Origin: Gamarada debralockiae
Lineage: Eukaryota > Ascomycota > Leotiomycetes > Helotiales > Hyphodiscaceae
Assembly: GCA_002803225.1 (NCBI GenBank)
Contig: NXFV01000020.1
Location: 1 to 64,000 of the forward strand
Direction: 5' to 3'
DNA length: 64,000 nt
Shown: positions 41,247-53,740 of the stretch, piece by piece
Layout of the letters: the number at the start of each line of letters is the position of its first letter
Numbering within the stretch: position 1 is the first letter of the stretch
Program-made: the position numbers and the translations under genes
The notes under the pieces: model-generated
The model's input: only the letters and a program-made list of their open reading frames with translations
Databases searched by the model: none
Told to the model about the DNA's origin: nothing

Positions 41247-42309
41247 CTACATAAAACAGTCCTCAAGATCAAATTCCGACTCGTCACCACAAGCACACTT
41301 GTGGGCCTGATATCTTCGTTGAGCACCAACTGTAGCATTTCCGCTACCATGATGTCCAGTTCGAGAGTCGGCACTCCTCGCGCTGGACCTTGTTGCGTCG
41401 AGAGTGTAAGGCGTCGTTGTGAGGTCGATGAGGAGAATCTGGACGGCGCAGCTGCCCAGAAATTTGGCCCGGCTCTCTGTCCGATTCTTCGGCAAGAGAT
41501 GGTCGGATAGGCTGAGCCTGGACGGCACTTCGACTAGAACCCCGTTTGGGAGCATGGGTCTGCACAGACGCTCCACAGCGACACTGATATCCCCTCTCCT
41601 CCAAGATATCAGGGAGATCTTGCATCACCAATTCCGTCAGTTCGGTCAGCGGCGACTGATGCTCCGGAGAACCATTCGCGCCGCAGACTCGTCGTCACAT
41701 CGGCGGATGCCATGCTCCTGTTTCTCCGGTATCATGTCGATCAGATTGGTGACTCGTCGACTGATGCTGTCTCTTACCTTCTTAGCCATAGCATCGGCTT
41801 TCTTTCGCTCTCTATCGAGGTCGTAGGCGTGGAGTTGGCGGATTAGAAACCGACCTCGGTGAAATTGGCATGTGCTTTGAGTTTATCGTCGAGATTGTGG
41901 ATGTGCTTCAAGATCGTTTGGAAATTGTCGCCGATGTAGCGACGGGTGAGGCCTTGCTCAGCGGCCCGAGAAGGTGTTGTGCGATGAGGCAATAGGGAAG
42001 ACGAATCATCCCAAGCAGGGTTTGGTGGAGTGGGGTTATTGACAGGCGCCATACCCCATGAAACGAAAGTAGGAGCCGAAGATTTTGATGTGCGGTGGAT
42101 GAAAATTGTCAGCAGATGCTTCACCCCAAGGGCTTGTTTGAACGCCTACAGTGTCCTTATGAGGTGGACCGTTGGGGTCTTGAAGACTATTGAAATTCCA
42201 AGAGACTGGTTCCTTTTTCATTCGCCGAGGCAGGTTGGTCCGAAGGGATGGCGGTTGGAAGAGAATTCTCTTTCTCAACTTGGCTAGGAGGGGGCTCCTG
42301 TTCTCCCAT
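41247..42309 (-). pseudogene. Unidentified gene, frameshifted
   Basis: Protein-like pieces follow in order on the minus strand: MGEQEPPPSQVEKENSLPTA (ATG 42309), MAPVNNPTPPNPAWDD to GDNFQTILKHIHNLDDKLKA, LIRQLHAYDLDRERKKADAM to RRVTNLIDMIPEKQE, LTELTELVMQDLPDILEERG, and finally RRYQAHKCACGDESEFDLED with the stop at 41247-41249. They lie in different frames, and no introns of normal size reconcile them, so at least two frameshifts are present. The helical Lys/Arg/Glu-rich middle looks like a coiled coil. Family not recognised. Cryptic introns are possible at the 5' end. Confidence 0.5.
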
Positions 42310-43016
42310 TATGGCGGCTGGCGCTGATGAAACTCATTTTTGTTGGGGAAATTTGGAAATAATGAAGGCCCAATGATGAAGGACTGAAGATCGATGGTCT
42401 GAATTCGATCGATCAATGGAGAAAATCCATCCATCTTTAAATATGCAAAGTACATCTTATTCATGGCTTTCTCATTCTCTGCAAACGCAAATGCTTGCAC
42501 TGTTTGACATGCTCGCTACCCCAGCAAATCCTGACGCAAGTCACAGGGACTGACCTCTTTGCTATCGATCCGAATTATCCCAAACAAGCTTATAGCCAAT
42601 TAATGATTGCTTTTCCCATTTGTCTACATCCTGTAACACATTGTCGCCGATGTCCGGCGAGACAAACAGGAGCTGTATAGCGACGCTGGTCATGCAAGAC
42701 AGAAAATCAGAAAGAAAATCCATAGATAGACCCGCGATAGTGTAACCATGTTGCTTAAGCGTAACAATCAAAAGCAAAAACATATATTGAAGCCGAACTT
42801 CCAAATTAGATTGAAATGATGATCAATCAGTGTCTCTAGAAGGCGCCATCATGGCCAGCTCTTGCGCAATCGAATATCGTTTGCAAGCACGGTTCATAAA
42901 GGGAAATGGACACCTATGACAGCAGAATACCTGCAGCCGCAGAGGATTGCTTCGATTTTCACTTGTAAAGGTGGAGTGGGTGCGCCTGCTAATCATCGAA
43001 GTCTTTGTTAAACATC
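42310..43016. other. Intergenic between divergently oriented genes
   Basis: No gene; small frames on both strands only. It presumably holds the promoters of the minus-strand gene ending at 42309 and of DUG2 starting near 43017. Confidence 0.4.
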
Positions 43017-46000
43017 ATGTGCAATCAGGATTCCCTTTGGAAGAGCGGCGACGACACGGAGGGACAAATAGATTGGTCTGAAGCAGAGGAAGAAAACAGT
43101 TTTGGAACAACGGGTATGTGAATAATTGTGTTTGGACTTTCGAATTTTATCGAGCTGGGGAGACTTTCACCATGTCTGCTGCTTTGTTCTGGCAAGGGGG
43201 AGAGTTGGAGAAATCGTGGGACTTTTTACAGGCGGCCATCGATAGAGTAGCCAGCCTTGCGCGCCCGCGACGGCCAACTGTGACAGCAGCTCAACAACCC
43301 CTCAACTTCTTGAATATGGCTTCAATTTTTGGAGCTCGAGTTGCAGCTCAACAGCAGACCTCGAATACACCCCTCGCTGACCCATCAACAGCAGAAGCCA
43401 GCGATGACGAACCCTACGAAATTACGGACCGCGCCGAAAGCAGCGATGACCTTGATTCGAAACTGAATGACCGCCCCGAGCTCGCGCACCATCTACAAAA
43501 CGATAGCTCAATCCTCGCACTCGCAGTCGGAGATCGATTTATCTACGCGGGCAAACAGGATGGAGAGATTGTGGTTTGGTCTTTAGCTTCATTCGAGCTG
43601 GTCCTGCGAATTCAAGCCCATACACGCGCCGTTCTCTGCCTCTTCCTTTCCTCAGACCGCAAGCTCCTTTTCTCCAGCGCTGGAGACGCGATCGTGAACG
43701 CGTGGTGCCCGGATAATTTAAAGCGATTGTACCACATATACAGTACCTACGATGTTGGAGATGTTTTCAGCGTGGCATATTCGCCGCAATTCGAGACGGT
43801 GTATTTGGGAGCGCAGAATACGAGTATACAATGGGTCAGTTTGAAGGATTCTGCAACGAGACCTACGCCGAACCCTGACCGACATCCTGATCGACGGAAT
43901 CATCGATTCTTCGACTCTGTACAAGCTGGAGGAACTTCAACACCGCGACCACAGCCTACGAGGACGGGAATAAATGATGGAGACGTGCTGGAGATTGACA
44001 AGGCGCATATGAGGCACTATGCACACTTTGGATACGTGTATTGCATGCTTATGGTGCGGGGAGTTAGTCGATTAGTGGACTCGGAGGAAGACATGCTGAT
44101 TTCGGGCGGAGGAGATGGCACAATCAAGCTGTGGAAGCTTTCTGATGAGGGTATCAAGGAGGTTGCCGTTCTGGGCGAGGATGATGCTGAGTCGATACTG
44201 TCGATGGCTGTAGACGGGTCATTCCTTTACAGCAGCAAGCTGGAGGGTGTCATCGAGTTGTGGGATTTGGATACGAAGCAAAAACTCCGAGTCATCAGGG
44301 CACACAAGGGAGATGTTATGACCTTGCAAATGGGGTGGGGATACCTGTGGAGTGCTGGAGCTACTGGATTTGCGAGAGTAAGTCTCATGCGTGCCTTTTC
44401 ACCAGTCCAGATTCTTACCTTCGTAGAAATACAGCACAGTCCAATACGGGAAATACAAAAGCTCCTCGTCAAATTTCAACCAAAAATACCACTGTGTCAA
44501 TCGTTGGAAAGCCCACGAAGGCCGCATACTTGCATCTGCAGTCACCACTTACAAAAACCGCCAACTCTACATCACGGGCGCCAACGATAACTCAGTGTCA
44601 ATTTGGGATATCACTGGATGCCAATCTGGTAGCCACGGTGGCAAGCCCCAAGTCTACGAAAATCAGCTTGTCAAGTCCCTAGAAGAATTTGTTTCGTTCA
44701 AGACCATTTCTTCGAGGCCAGATCATGCAGAGGATTGTCGCCGTGGAGCAACTTTTCTCCGGACACTGTTCAAGAAGCACGGCGCGCAGACAGAGATGTT
44801 GAATACAGACAATCGGCAGAATCCAGTTGTGTATGCGAAGTTCAGAGGCAATCCTGCTACATCTGGGGAGCGGAAGAAGATTTTGTTCTATGGCCATTAC
44901 GACGTTGTTCCTGCCGATGACAAGGAAGGGAAATGGATTGTGGACCCATTTCAGATGAGAGGCATCAACGGCTACTTATACGGGCGAGGAGTGTCAGATA
45001 ACAAGGGTCCGATCATGGCTGCGCTGTACGGCGTTGTGGACTTAGTACACAAGAAGGAGCTTGACTCGGACGTGACGTTTCTCATCGAAGGCGAAGAAGA
45101 ATCGGGCTCCCGCGGTTTCAAAGATGCAGTTCGCAGACACAAAGATCTCATTGGCGATATCGACTACATCATTCTCGCAAACAGCTATTGGTTAGATGAC
45201 GAAGTTCCTTGCTTGACATATGGCCTCCGAGGAGTCCTTCATGCCACTGTAAAGGTCGACAGTAACCACCCGGATGTGCACAGTGGAGTAGACGGATCAT
45301 TCATGATGGATGAACCACTCTTCGATCTCACAGCGATCCTAGCCAGACTCAAAGGCCTCCACAATCGCATCCAAATCCCTGGCTTTTACGACGACATCTT
45401 GCCCTTAACACCTGCTGAGGAAGCTCGCTACGACGACATAACATCCACTCTCATCCAGCGCGATCCCTCCCTCGGCCCCGCAGAGATCCTGAAAGCATCC
45501 CTCATGGCCCGCTGGCGAGAACCCAACCTCACCATTCACCGCTACAAAGTCTCCGGGCCCGACGGCTCCCTTGTCTCCTCGCATGCCAGCGCCGCTATCT
45601 CCTTGCGCCTCGTACCCAATCAAGAAGTTGATGACGTAATCAAATCCCTGACAACCTTCCTATCCGATGCATTCGCAACACTCGATACCCACAATCGCCT
45701 TTCGATCACGATTGACAACCAAGCAGATGCCTGGCTCGGCGACCCAGATAACGAGATCTTCCAGACTCTGGAGGAAGCAATAATGGAAGTCTGGGGTCCT
45801 ATCTCGAGTACCAAGCGCCGCTCCTCTGTTCCGGGCCCTAAACAAACTCCGAAGAAACCCGTCACACCTACACAATCGCCTTCCCTCAAACCCTCACCTA
45901 CGACAACAACCACTTTGACAAATGGCTCGGATCATACCTCGCTCGCAGCCCAACCTCTAGATCAAGATTCCGACACTTCAGTCAACGACGCAAAAACGAA

Positions 46001-46211
46001 GAAAGGACGGAAGCCGTTGTATATTAGGGAGGGTGGCTCGATTCCCAGTATTCGATTCCTAGAGAAGGAGTTTGGTGCTCCAGCTGCGCATCTACCGTGT
46101 GGACAGGCGAGCGATTCGGCGCATTTGGATAATGAGCGATTGAGGCTTAGTAACTTGTACAAGAGCCGAGAGATCTTCGGAAGGGTTTTTGGGAGGTTGG
46201 GTAGGCGATGA
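43017..46211 (+). CDS. DUG2: Dug2-type glutathione-degradation peptidase: WD40 plus M20 domains
   Basis: The spliced protein has 1020 residues. Exon 1 is 43017-43113 (MCNQDSLWKSGDDTEGQIDW), joined across an 83-nt intron (43114-43196) to exon 2 (43197-44377) and across a 49-nt intron (44378-44426) to exon 3 (44427-46211). An ATG at 43172 is an alternative start without exon 1. The N-terminal half has WD40 repeats (FIYAGKQDGEIVVWSL, GGGDGTIKLWKL, TGANDNSVSIWDIT). The C-terminal half is an M20 metallopeptidase: FYGHYDVVPAD, YGRGVSDNKGPI and EGEEESGSRGF provide metal ligands and the catalytic Glu; GQASDSAHLDNERLRL is the C-terminal signature. In yeast, Dug2 with Dug3 forms the cytosolic glutathione-cleaving amidotransferase complex of the DUG pathway. 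The window shows no Dug1 or Dug3. Confidence 0.92.
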
Positions 46212-47165
46212 GCTGAGGTCAGCGTGAGAGTGTGAGAATGGTGGGTGCATGAGAGGGGAAAGGGCGAGGGATAGATGGGGATAATTTGAGAACTTAGCGT
46301 GGCGCTCGGAGTCGACGTTACTTGTTCAATTCTCTGCTACGGCTTGTTTGGATGATGTTTGTATGAATATTTCTCGGTGGTAGACAAAAGCGTTCTTCAC
46401 TGCAAAATGAAAAATTTGAATGAATTGAGGCCTTGGAAGCCCAATGCCATGATCAATGGTGCTATATGTACCTGTACATCGAAACATGAGCGACTTACAA
46501 TAAAGATTGTCTAAGGCCGAGTTTCAACACGTTGACTCCCAAAGTTTTGAGCACCTTGGTATCTACCACATAACTTAAGTTCTTGTACGTTTCGCGACAG
46601 CATTCCAGTCTATTCCTTCTTCATTTCCTCTGAACTTGTCCCATGCAGTTGCAATCACGATTGCATTTTGCGTTCTTGCAAGTCGCCAATGCTGAATCTG
46701 AGATCCGAAGATGTTCCTGTATTCTGGATGTTCAAATAGAGTAATAAAAGTAGTGGTCAAATTACAGTACTCAGATAAAGGTACCTAAGTACTAGTATGC
46801 TTTTGCTAAGTAAACTTAAGCTTAAGCTCCTAAACTATAAAGCTTATAGAGCTCATATATAGTACATCAAACAGTCTAGCTTGCAGTCGGCTTATAAACA
46901 GTTACAGACCGATTTTACTGTCGTTCAGCACAGGGTCTTTATTGCGTGAGACTCTAATACGTAGTGCTGTCACAACTATAGTCTTCAACTTTACAGCACA
47001 TTAAAAGAAGTAATCAATCAATCAATTAATGTATTAAATTTGGTTATATTGTTAATTTGTTATAAATTATTTAAGAATTAAAGGTTGGAAAATCGACTGC
47101 ATTAATAAATAAAAAAAACTGTACTGCTGGAGCCCACTAATTGGCCCAGCTGAAAAATTAGTGGG
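46212..47165. other. Intergenic with repeat relics
   Basis: A 61-codon minus-strand frame (46575-46760; FITLFEHPEYRNIFGSQIQH) looks like coding sequence but starts with TTG and has no known family. 46853-46922 is shared with 27183-27250 and 46930-46973 with 8899-8943, so at least two dispersed repeats meet here. CCCACTAATT occurs as an inverted pair at 47132-47166 next to the Tc1 relic. Confidence 0.45.
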
Positions 47166-47380
47166 TCAATTTGCTCCACGATTATGCGCAATTTTTGCCC
47201 CCTCTTCCGCCTTGCCAACAATTCTCCCGCGTATATAAGGTGAGAGCTCGCTCTTGGGTATAATATTTGAGCTCAATTCGCCCAAGGGGCGTCGTGGAGT
47301 GGTCATTCTATAGTGATTAAAAAGAGGTATTAAGGAAGAGGAACGCGAAAATTCACGCTGTGAAAACGGCCGACTAACAA
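47166..47380 (-). pseudogene. Tc1-like transposase, N-terminal stub
   Basis: The minus-strand frame reads RRPLGELSSNIIPKSELSPY and IRGRIVGKAEEGAKIA before a stop. The LSPY-RG-I-GKAEEGAKI pattern is the first helix-turn-helix region of fungal Tc1/mariner transposases. Everything downstream (second HTH, catalytic core) is missing. The CCCACTAATT inverted pair at its lower edge may be part of a terminal repeat. Confidence 0.6.
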
Positions 47381-47492
47381 CGAGCCCACCCGCACTAGAT
47401 GTGGAGAGAAAATTTCGAGAATGTAATATCATGTGACCAACTCCATAAATACAAGAACCCTCAATTACAACTGCTTATCCTCTCTGCGATAT

Positions 47493-48185
47493 CTATTTTA
47501 CGTGTTTTCCACGCCCAAAGACTCGCTTCCAGCCATCACGTGAAGAAGACGAGCCACGGCTTTGGCCTTGCCCATCCCCTGAGAACTCTGACTCGTTTAG
47601 CTCAGCTGGGTTGACTAGATGCGCACTATTTTGGGAAGGACTTGTCTGCGCTGATGAGTCCTTGGATTTTTCGTGTTCATCATCGTAGTGGGCATCTTGT
47701 AACATCGACCTCAATTCTTTCTGCCGAATAGAGAGGGCTGCCAATTCAGCTATGATCTCGTCAAGGCTGAGTTTCGGCCGGCTCGACCCCGTTGCGCGAA
47801 CTCCGCCTTTAGAAGACATGTCGCTAGTGTTACCTGCATGACCAACAGGCCGATGGATTTGTCGGGTGTCCTCGCTCTCTAGAGTGATAGTGTATGGTTC
47901 GATTAAGGTAGTCCACCTGGCCACCACCCTCTCTGCCTGGTGTTGATGGTTTTTTTGGCATAGACAGAGCCGTGCTAGTTGTGGTAGAACGTCGAGTGCT
48001 TCACGAGGTGACCTCTGGGACATCGAAATGAGCAACTGGCGAGCCTGCAACTTAGGATCTCCGCCGAGGTCCCAGCGACAGGGTAGGCCCTTCTGAGTGA
48101 TACCAGCACAGGATATATCATTGCTAGCTGTGATTATATTCAAAACCGCAGAGGGGTTCCATCTCTGAGTGGGTGATTGAGACAT
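47493..48185 (-). CDS. Uncharacterised fungal protein with a Cys/His-rich N-terminal module
   Basis: A 230-residue frame from a proper ATG. Residues 25-95 (CAGITQKGLPCRWDLGGDPK, then LPQLARLCLCQKNHQHQAER) follow the C-G-T-KG--C ... L--LA-LLC----HQ-Q pattern found at the N-terminus of fungal T5orf172/GIY-YIG-type proteins, here without the GIY-YIG domain. A helical segment (SLDEIIAELAALSIRQKELR) and a Ser/Arg-rich tail follow. Function unknown; the link to that family is inference from pattern similarity. Confidence 0.65.
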   Translation of the reverse strand: MSQSPTQRWNPSAVLNIITASNDISCAGITQKGLPCRWDLGGDPKLQARQLLISMSQRSPREALDVLPQLARLCLCQKNHQHQAERVVARWTTLIEPYTITLESEDTRQIHRPVGHAGNTSDMSSKGGVRATGSSRPKLSLDEIIAELAALSIRQKELRSMLQDAHYDDEHEKSKDSSAQTSPSQNSAHLVNPAELNESEFSGDGQGQSRGSSSSRDGWKRVFGRGKHVK

Positions 48186-49988
48186 GGTCGAATTTCGTTG
48201 TCAGAGACGTTGGTTGGGGAGTACAAAACGAATTGGAATTGCGAGGTTAGTTGGCTAGATTGATGGACGAAATGCAACGATTATATAAATCTAATACGGA
48301 CAGCATTCTCAGGGAGATGGGTATCAAAGGAAGAACAGAGGGGCAGTGTTGAAAACGTGGCTGACTTTAGCGCCCGTCCTGACATATTGGGAACGAACAT
48401 TTTCCTAGGATTCACCCTGAACAGAGTTAGGCAGTCATGGTATGCCCAATTACAAACTTCGGGCTTTTCCCTTTTATTTCTGGATTATTTTTGGTGAAAG
48501 GTACTGGCGAAGTCACTTCACATTCAGCAGAATTCTGGCCTACTCTTACGAGTTGGTCGATATGCCCACCTGTAACTAAACTCGTGACATTCTTCGTTAT
48601 CTGCTCTTAGTTGTCATTCCGCGCTATGAAAGGGACGAAAGATTCCCTGGAGAGCCTGGTCTAACAGCCATCTCCTTCTCCCGCTCACTCAAACGACGCG
48701 ATGAGTCTATCCCAGAGTGCAAGGCGTGCTCTTGTGGACCTCATCTAGCTTCCGTAGGCAGCAGATGGTTTGCTGTAGTTGCTGGCGGGTGACTGCGCTT
48801 TCGCTGAGGTAAGGCGGCTGTTTCCTCACTTGGGGCTTTAACCGATGCTACTGCCCCTATTGTACTCTCCCCCTACTGTAAATAAACCTTAAATGCTCAA
48901 TTTACAAGGGGGTTTACGGATCCTTTTACTAGGGTTTTTAGCCAATCAGCAGGCAGTGTACATAGTGGTATGAGATTTCTCGAAGATTCCCCCAAATCGA
49001 TTGGTTGAAGACCCTTAGTACGTTCCCCGGATATAGTCATAAGAGCTGCCCTTGCAACCATGTCTATTTTTCCGTACCGTAGCACGTACGATACTTGTAC
49101 AGGGACATTCATTTCCTCATTCGAGGCTAGAACCGACGGTCTGGGCTATGTAAGTAGGAAAGACCGAAAGAGGTTCAGCTCCGAGATTACTTAAGCTTTG
49201 TCACGTTGACGTGCTTTCTGTACAGTTAGAGTTGCACTGACGCACGGCGTGTGAGGTTCCTGGTGTGGTTTCTGCGGCTAGTGCATTCATGCCAAGGAGT
49301 AGGATATCCCAGAGGACGCGGCTCCGCCCACGCTGAGCCTCCCCCTCGCTTTGTATCAAGTGAGGGGTAACCTGAACCCTCAGTACAATCACTTCCTCAA
49401 TGCAATCTTGCCGCTGTATCAACTTAGCTATGATCAGCAGGCACACTAGCCATTTCAAGCCCATCCCATCAACGTCACTTTGCCGCCAAGGCGATTCTGC
49501 CTTGTCTTGCCTGTATGAAACTTTCTACTGCTATTCTTGGCTGATTCCTCTGAGTTGGCCAATCGGTCCGCAAGAGGGCAGCCTCAAAGGCAGATTGAGG
49601 CAGGGACTGAGCATGACGGTAATCTGCTCAAACGGGAAGATATCCCGGAGGATGGGCTGTACTCGTGCTGCCCATAAGTTAGGCGACCCACCTGGTACGG
49701 TTTTAATGGCAAAAGAGACTGATTGATTGGGTCAACTCCATGTCAGCCTCAAAACTTTGAAGCAATTTCGCCTAGTAAGGTGGTAAACGTAAACAAAACC
49801 CTCGCGCACAACACCAAACCCCAGACCTCTGCCCTATTCTCAACTAAAAGTACTGCCCTCACCGTTTTTAAACACCCTATTCTACGTGGATCAATCCAAC
49901 CTTTAAGCCGTACGAGAACCACCTCAGTCATACCCAACAAAGACATTGTCCAATAATGACCAATCAGCCTTAACGAGAGGCGCATAGT
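48186..49988. other. Gene-poor stretch, no supported gene
   Basis: 48186-48300 is the upstream region of the minus-strand gene. Frames at 48897-49112 (minus; SGERTKGLQPIDLGESSRNL), 49400-49726 and 49749-50030 have no recognisable domain and overlap on both strands. They may be debris of retroelements, but no diagnostic motif is present. Confidence 0.4.
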
Positions 49989-50256
49989 CGGGCTGCGCAC
50001 CGAGCGGCGCACGGGAGCGATTCGCTGCACCCCCGCGACTAATATGATGGCTTGATGACTAACAATAAAGCATGAGCATGATCACTCGATAAGAGTATAA
50101 TTGAGGATGATACAGCAGATAAGTTCTTATCTAGAGTGATCATGCTCAAACTTATTGTTGTTACTGCGTCTCTTTGCCTAGCCATCAAGTTATCATATTA
50201 CGGTAGTCGCGGGGGTGCAGCGTATCGCCCCCGTGCGCCGCTCGGTGCGCAGCCCG
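49989..50256. repeat. Large near-perfect palindrome (268 bp)
   Basis: The left arm (from GGGCTGCGCACCGAGCGGCG at 49990 to GAGCATGATCACTC at about 50086) is repeated, inverted, at about 50130-50255 (GAGTGATCATGCTC ... GCGCCGCTCGGTGCGCAGCC). The arms are about 100 bp or more with a few small indels and mismatches, around a short central spacer. It could fold into a long hairpin. It resembles a foldback element or MITE; no obvious target duplication is visible. Confidence 0.75.
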
Positions 50257-52136
50257 GTCGAGCTTCGTCTGTCGTTACCGTTCCCGGACTGGCTTCAGCC
50301 TTGCTAACAGGGCGAGGTTTTGTTGGTTGATAAAGTCCCTGACGGGGGATCTGTGGGAACAATACTGTATCAATCCAGGGTGTCTAGCAAATATAAATTA
50401 AACGGTATATTGGCTGAAGAGTTTACGAAGAGTTCACGCGTCTTCTTGATTTAAGTTTAGGTGTCTTGCTAGGTGTCTTGCTAGGGCCAGGATGATTCCA
50501 GTTCGATATTGAATGCTGGGTCGCGAAAGAGCATCTCTTGGCATTTGGGTGGAGCACGCTCTGGTCCGACGAGTTCGAAATATTTTGATTTTGCATATCG
50601 ATAATGTTCTGAAACCGTCGCCGATATCATAGTATAATGTTTTTAAGTTCGATTCGACGCTAGCTATAACATATATTATGGGGCTGGAGAATGACAGAGA
50701 CTGCCAAGATCCAAATATGTAGCTGAATTGTACGCAAAAATTGCGCCTTTTAGAGCCCGGAATCTTACGCTGTTATATCGCATAGAAAGGGGATTTCGGG
50801 ATTTTTGACCTTTCAAAGAGAATTTAGGCATTAATAGAGTAAGATAGAGCCATTTAAAGATCTAGGAAGGGTGATAAGAACGTGGAAGGGGTAAAATTTC
50901 ATTAGAGCGAAAATCAAGAGAATGCGGACATCCTCTTATAACGGGAATAAGGGGGCACAGATTCGGGGAATCAACCGCAGACGAAATCTCTTGTTTTATA
51001 TGGGTTTGAAGCTATTCTCGCTGCTGTTTGATAATCCGGATAGTTCGGAAAGCTCCAAAGCTTGTACGGTAGGAGTACCATAAGTTATAGATGACCTATC
51101 TACTGTATTCGCGTCGCGAACATTATCTTGAATTCTTTCTCACCTTTGAGCTGGCTTAGTTAATCAACATCTTTGCATCTCGATGAACTTGAGACCTTAT
51201 ACATATACTATGCTTTTTTTTATATATCTCTCTATTTTACATTGGGTAGATTTAGTTGCAGTAGGCCGACTGTTTTGCCATTCGAATATATAACTGACCT
51301 GACATTCGGACAATACATGTTCATCATTGGCGAAATAAACGAGAGCCAGATTATAGAAGTTGAATGCTTCACATATGAAACCCCTCATTCATCACGAAGC
51401 TATAATGGCTGATGGTATTGATGAACAAGTCATGGTGCATATCTATGAGATCTTACGTCTTGTGTGTGATATTAAAAGGTAGGACTTTGCGCGAGCTGAA
51501 CGAGCTGGTGGGACAGAGGAGTAAGTTAGAGCTGTAGGGCCTAAAGCAGAACTAGTCGTAATTGTGCTAGTGAACCAGGAAATGTGGGTTGATATAAAAT
51601 CAGTGAGTGTTTAGCTGTGAAGCCGATTTGAATTCCTGCGACAACCGGCTTCACGTTGAGCACTGACAGACGATTCGTGACCAGATGTCGAAAAGCTTGG
51701 ACTAACGCAAGGTGGCAGCCTCTCAGCACACTCTCGGAGAGACTACTGTATGTCATAGGACGATTCTTCTCGCTATCTGCAGGTTGGTCCAATTGCAAAA
51801 TTTAGATTAACCTCATCTTTTTGCACCTTGCCACCCAATAAATAGGTGTTTCGTGATACAACAAACGCCCGATTATGCATATATCCAAAAAGGTATGACC
51901 GGGAGGAGCTGGGCCACTTAGAGGAGAGGTTCACCGCAGATGACCCCACCTACAACCATCGATTCATGCGACCTCTTTTGGTAAGCAGGAAACGAAGCCT
52001 GATCCAACAACAACGGCTTATTATTTGATGGAATTGTTCCCAAATCCCCTCGATACTCATCCTTTTTCTCATTCACTACAATTACTCTATTCTTCTGGTT
52101 CTTGCCACCTTTAAATTATTTGTCGACTCTGAAGTT
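50257..52136. other. Gene-poor stretch, no supported gene
   Basis: AT-rich in parts. Short frames on both strands (51173-51412, 51541-51798, 51846-52028) have no family signature. The last 100 bases precede the coiled-coil gene and are pyrimidine-rich (CCTTTTTCTCATTCACTACA at about 52062), a common fungal promoter feature. Confidence 0.4.
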
Positions 52137-53334
52137 ATGGACTCGACACTCAGCCTAGGGCCTGTATTAAGGCCCTGCCGATCGAGAGAATGTGAAGCGT
52201 GCAAAGCTAGGTCACATCAAATGCAGGTAAATGGAGAATTTCTTGTTAGACCGACTCTCAAGAAAGTCAGTCATCGTGAAGCGAAGCCATCGCCTGAAAA
52301 GCGAAATATTCAACAAAGTGACAATGGAGAGCCTTCTGGAACGAAAGAAAATCGAGGCACTCAGCAGCCGCCCCAGACGAGCAGGAAGGACAAAGAGCCT
52401 GAGGGGCATACTCATACTGATGTACCGACGGAGATTACGAAAGATAAACAACAGCCACCAGGCATGACTCTCTTTCTAGAACGGCTGTTGATAGTACTGA
52501 CTGAGAATTTTTCTAGATGACGAGAATAACCCGCCATCAGAACCCGAGAGCACTTTGACATCCGTGTTAGACCACTCATCAGACGACGATTTGCCCACGA
52601 ATTCCTCGAACTCGACACTGTCTCCCGACGCTGAAACAAGCAGCGGTCACATCAAAAAACTAGAGGCCCAAGTCACGAAGCAGAAGGAGAGGGTGAAAAC
52701 TTTGCAAGCGGAAATTAAAGAGAAGGACTTGAAAATAGAGGACTTGGAAACAGAAATCGAGAATCTCCAAAAGCAACAACTCAAAAGTATTGGTAGCTCG
52801 GAGGTAGCGGATTTGGTACGCCAAGGAAATGATTTACGAAACCTTTGCAAAGTGCTGATGGGGGAAAAGAAGGACTTGCAGAGGCAATTGAAGAAAGCTC
52901 GGTCCATGATTGAAAAATTGGAGACACAGGTGGATGATCTCAAGAGGAAATTGAGACAAACAGAAAGGGAGCGTGATGAGCAGGCCGAACACCTTCGAAG
53001 TCAATTGGCACAAGCAGGAAGGGAGCGCGATGAAAATGCCGAAAGAGTTGCCAGGCTGCAGATGATTGTAGAACAACAGGACGCAATCACACAAGAGAAT
53101 CTGGCCCTTGCTCGGCAAGAAACTAGTGGCCAAGAACATCCGCACGGCTCTACTTCTCGATCCTCTATAACAGAGGAGGGCAACCGTAGTCAAAAAGCCA
53201 CGTCTCATCGACGAAAAAGTTCCGGCTCAAAGCACAGTCATAGCAACAAGAATGAAACAAGGCGGGCGGGATCCTACATCAATATCTTAGGCAAGGTAGT
53301 GAGGAGAGAAATGGTCCTTCAAGGCAAGGGATAA
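52137..53334 (+). CDS. Coiled-coil protein, probably two or more exons
   Basis: The ATG at 52137 opens with MDSTLSLGPVLRPCRSRECE and a charged, low-complexity region. A strong branch-site and acceptor combination (TACTGACTGAGAATTTTTCTAG, ending 52516) precedes the second frame, DDENNPPSEPESTLTSVLDH. The matching donor is not certain, so the exact exon joint is unresolved. The second part has a long coiled coil (QVTKQKERVKTLQAEIKEKD, IEDLETEIENLQKQQ, KKARSMIEKLETQVDDLKRK) with heptad spacing to about position 53080, then a Ser/His/Lys-rich tail ending at a TAA at 53332-53334. Intracellular structural or scaffold protein by inference; no named family. Confidence 0.6.
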
Positions 53335-53740
53335 CCAGGGTAAACGGCTAAGAGATGTGACTAAAGGTTGACCGGAGGAATGGATGCAGGGATAGCAGGT
53401 GTTTGCACGGACAACCTGTTCAGTAGTTGTTCGGCATCTTGCGGATGTGGGCGAGCTGAGGTTGTACAGCGAGTAACGTAACTAGTGTATATCGCTTATT
53501 TTTTTAAGAAATCGCGATTCAAGAAATATCGAGAAAATCGCCTACTTCTAAGTCAATGAATATAGGTTTACACTACTTTATATGATAATATATTAATTAT
53601 AAGACTTAAATTTATTACTTAATATAAGGGCTACTTATATACTATATTAATTGGCACATAAGGGAATAGCTGTCAGTTAAGAGCCTACTCAGGTAAGATC
53701 CTATTCTATTTTGAAAAAAGCTGCAAAAACAAGTCCAGCA
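53335..53740. other. Intergenic, AT-rich
   Basis: No gene. AT-rich sequence from about 53490. The last bases carry the left target-site copy of the hAT-type element. Confidence 0.4.

Noticed and set aside
45620..45913. Minus-strand frames inside DUG2
   Set aside because: Shadows of the conserved M20 coding frame on the other strand.
52228..52263. 36-nt intron in the coiled-coil gene (GTAAAT...CTCAAG)
   Set aside because: Too short for a fungal intron and in frame; kept as coding until transcript data say otherwise.
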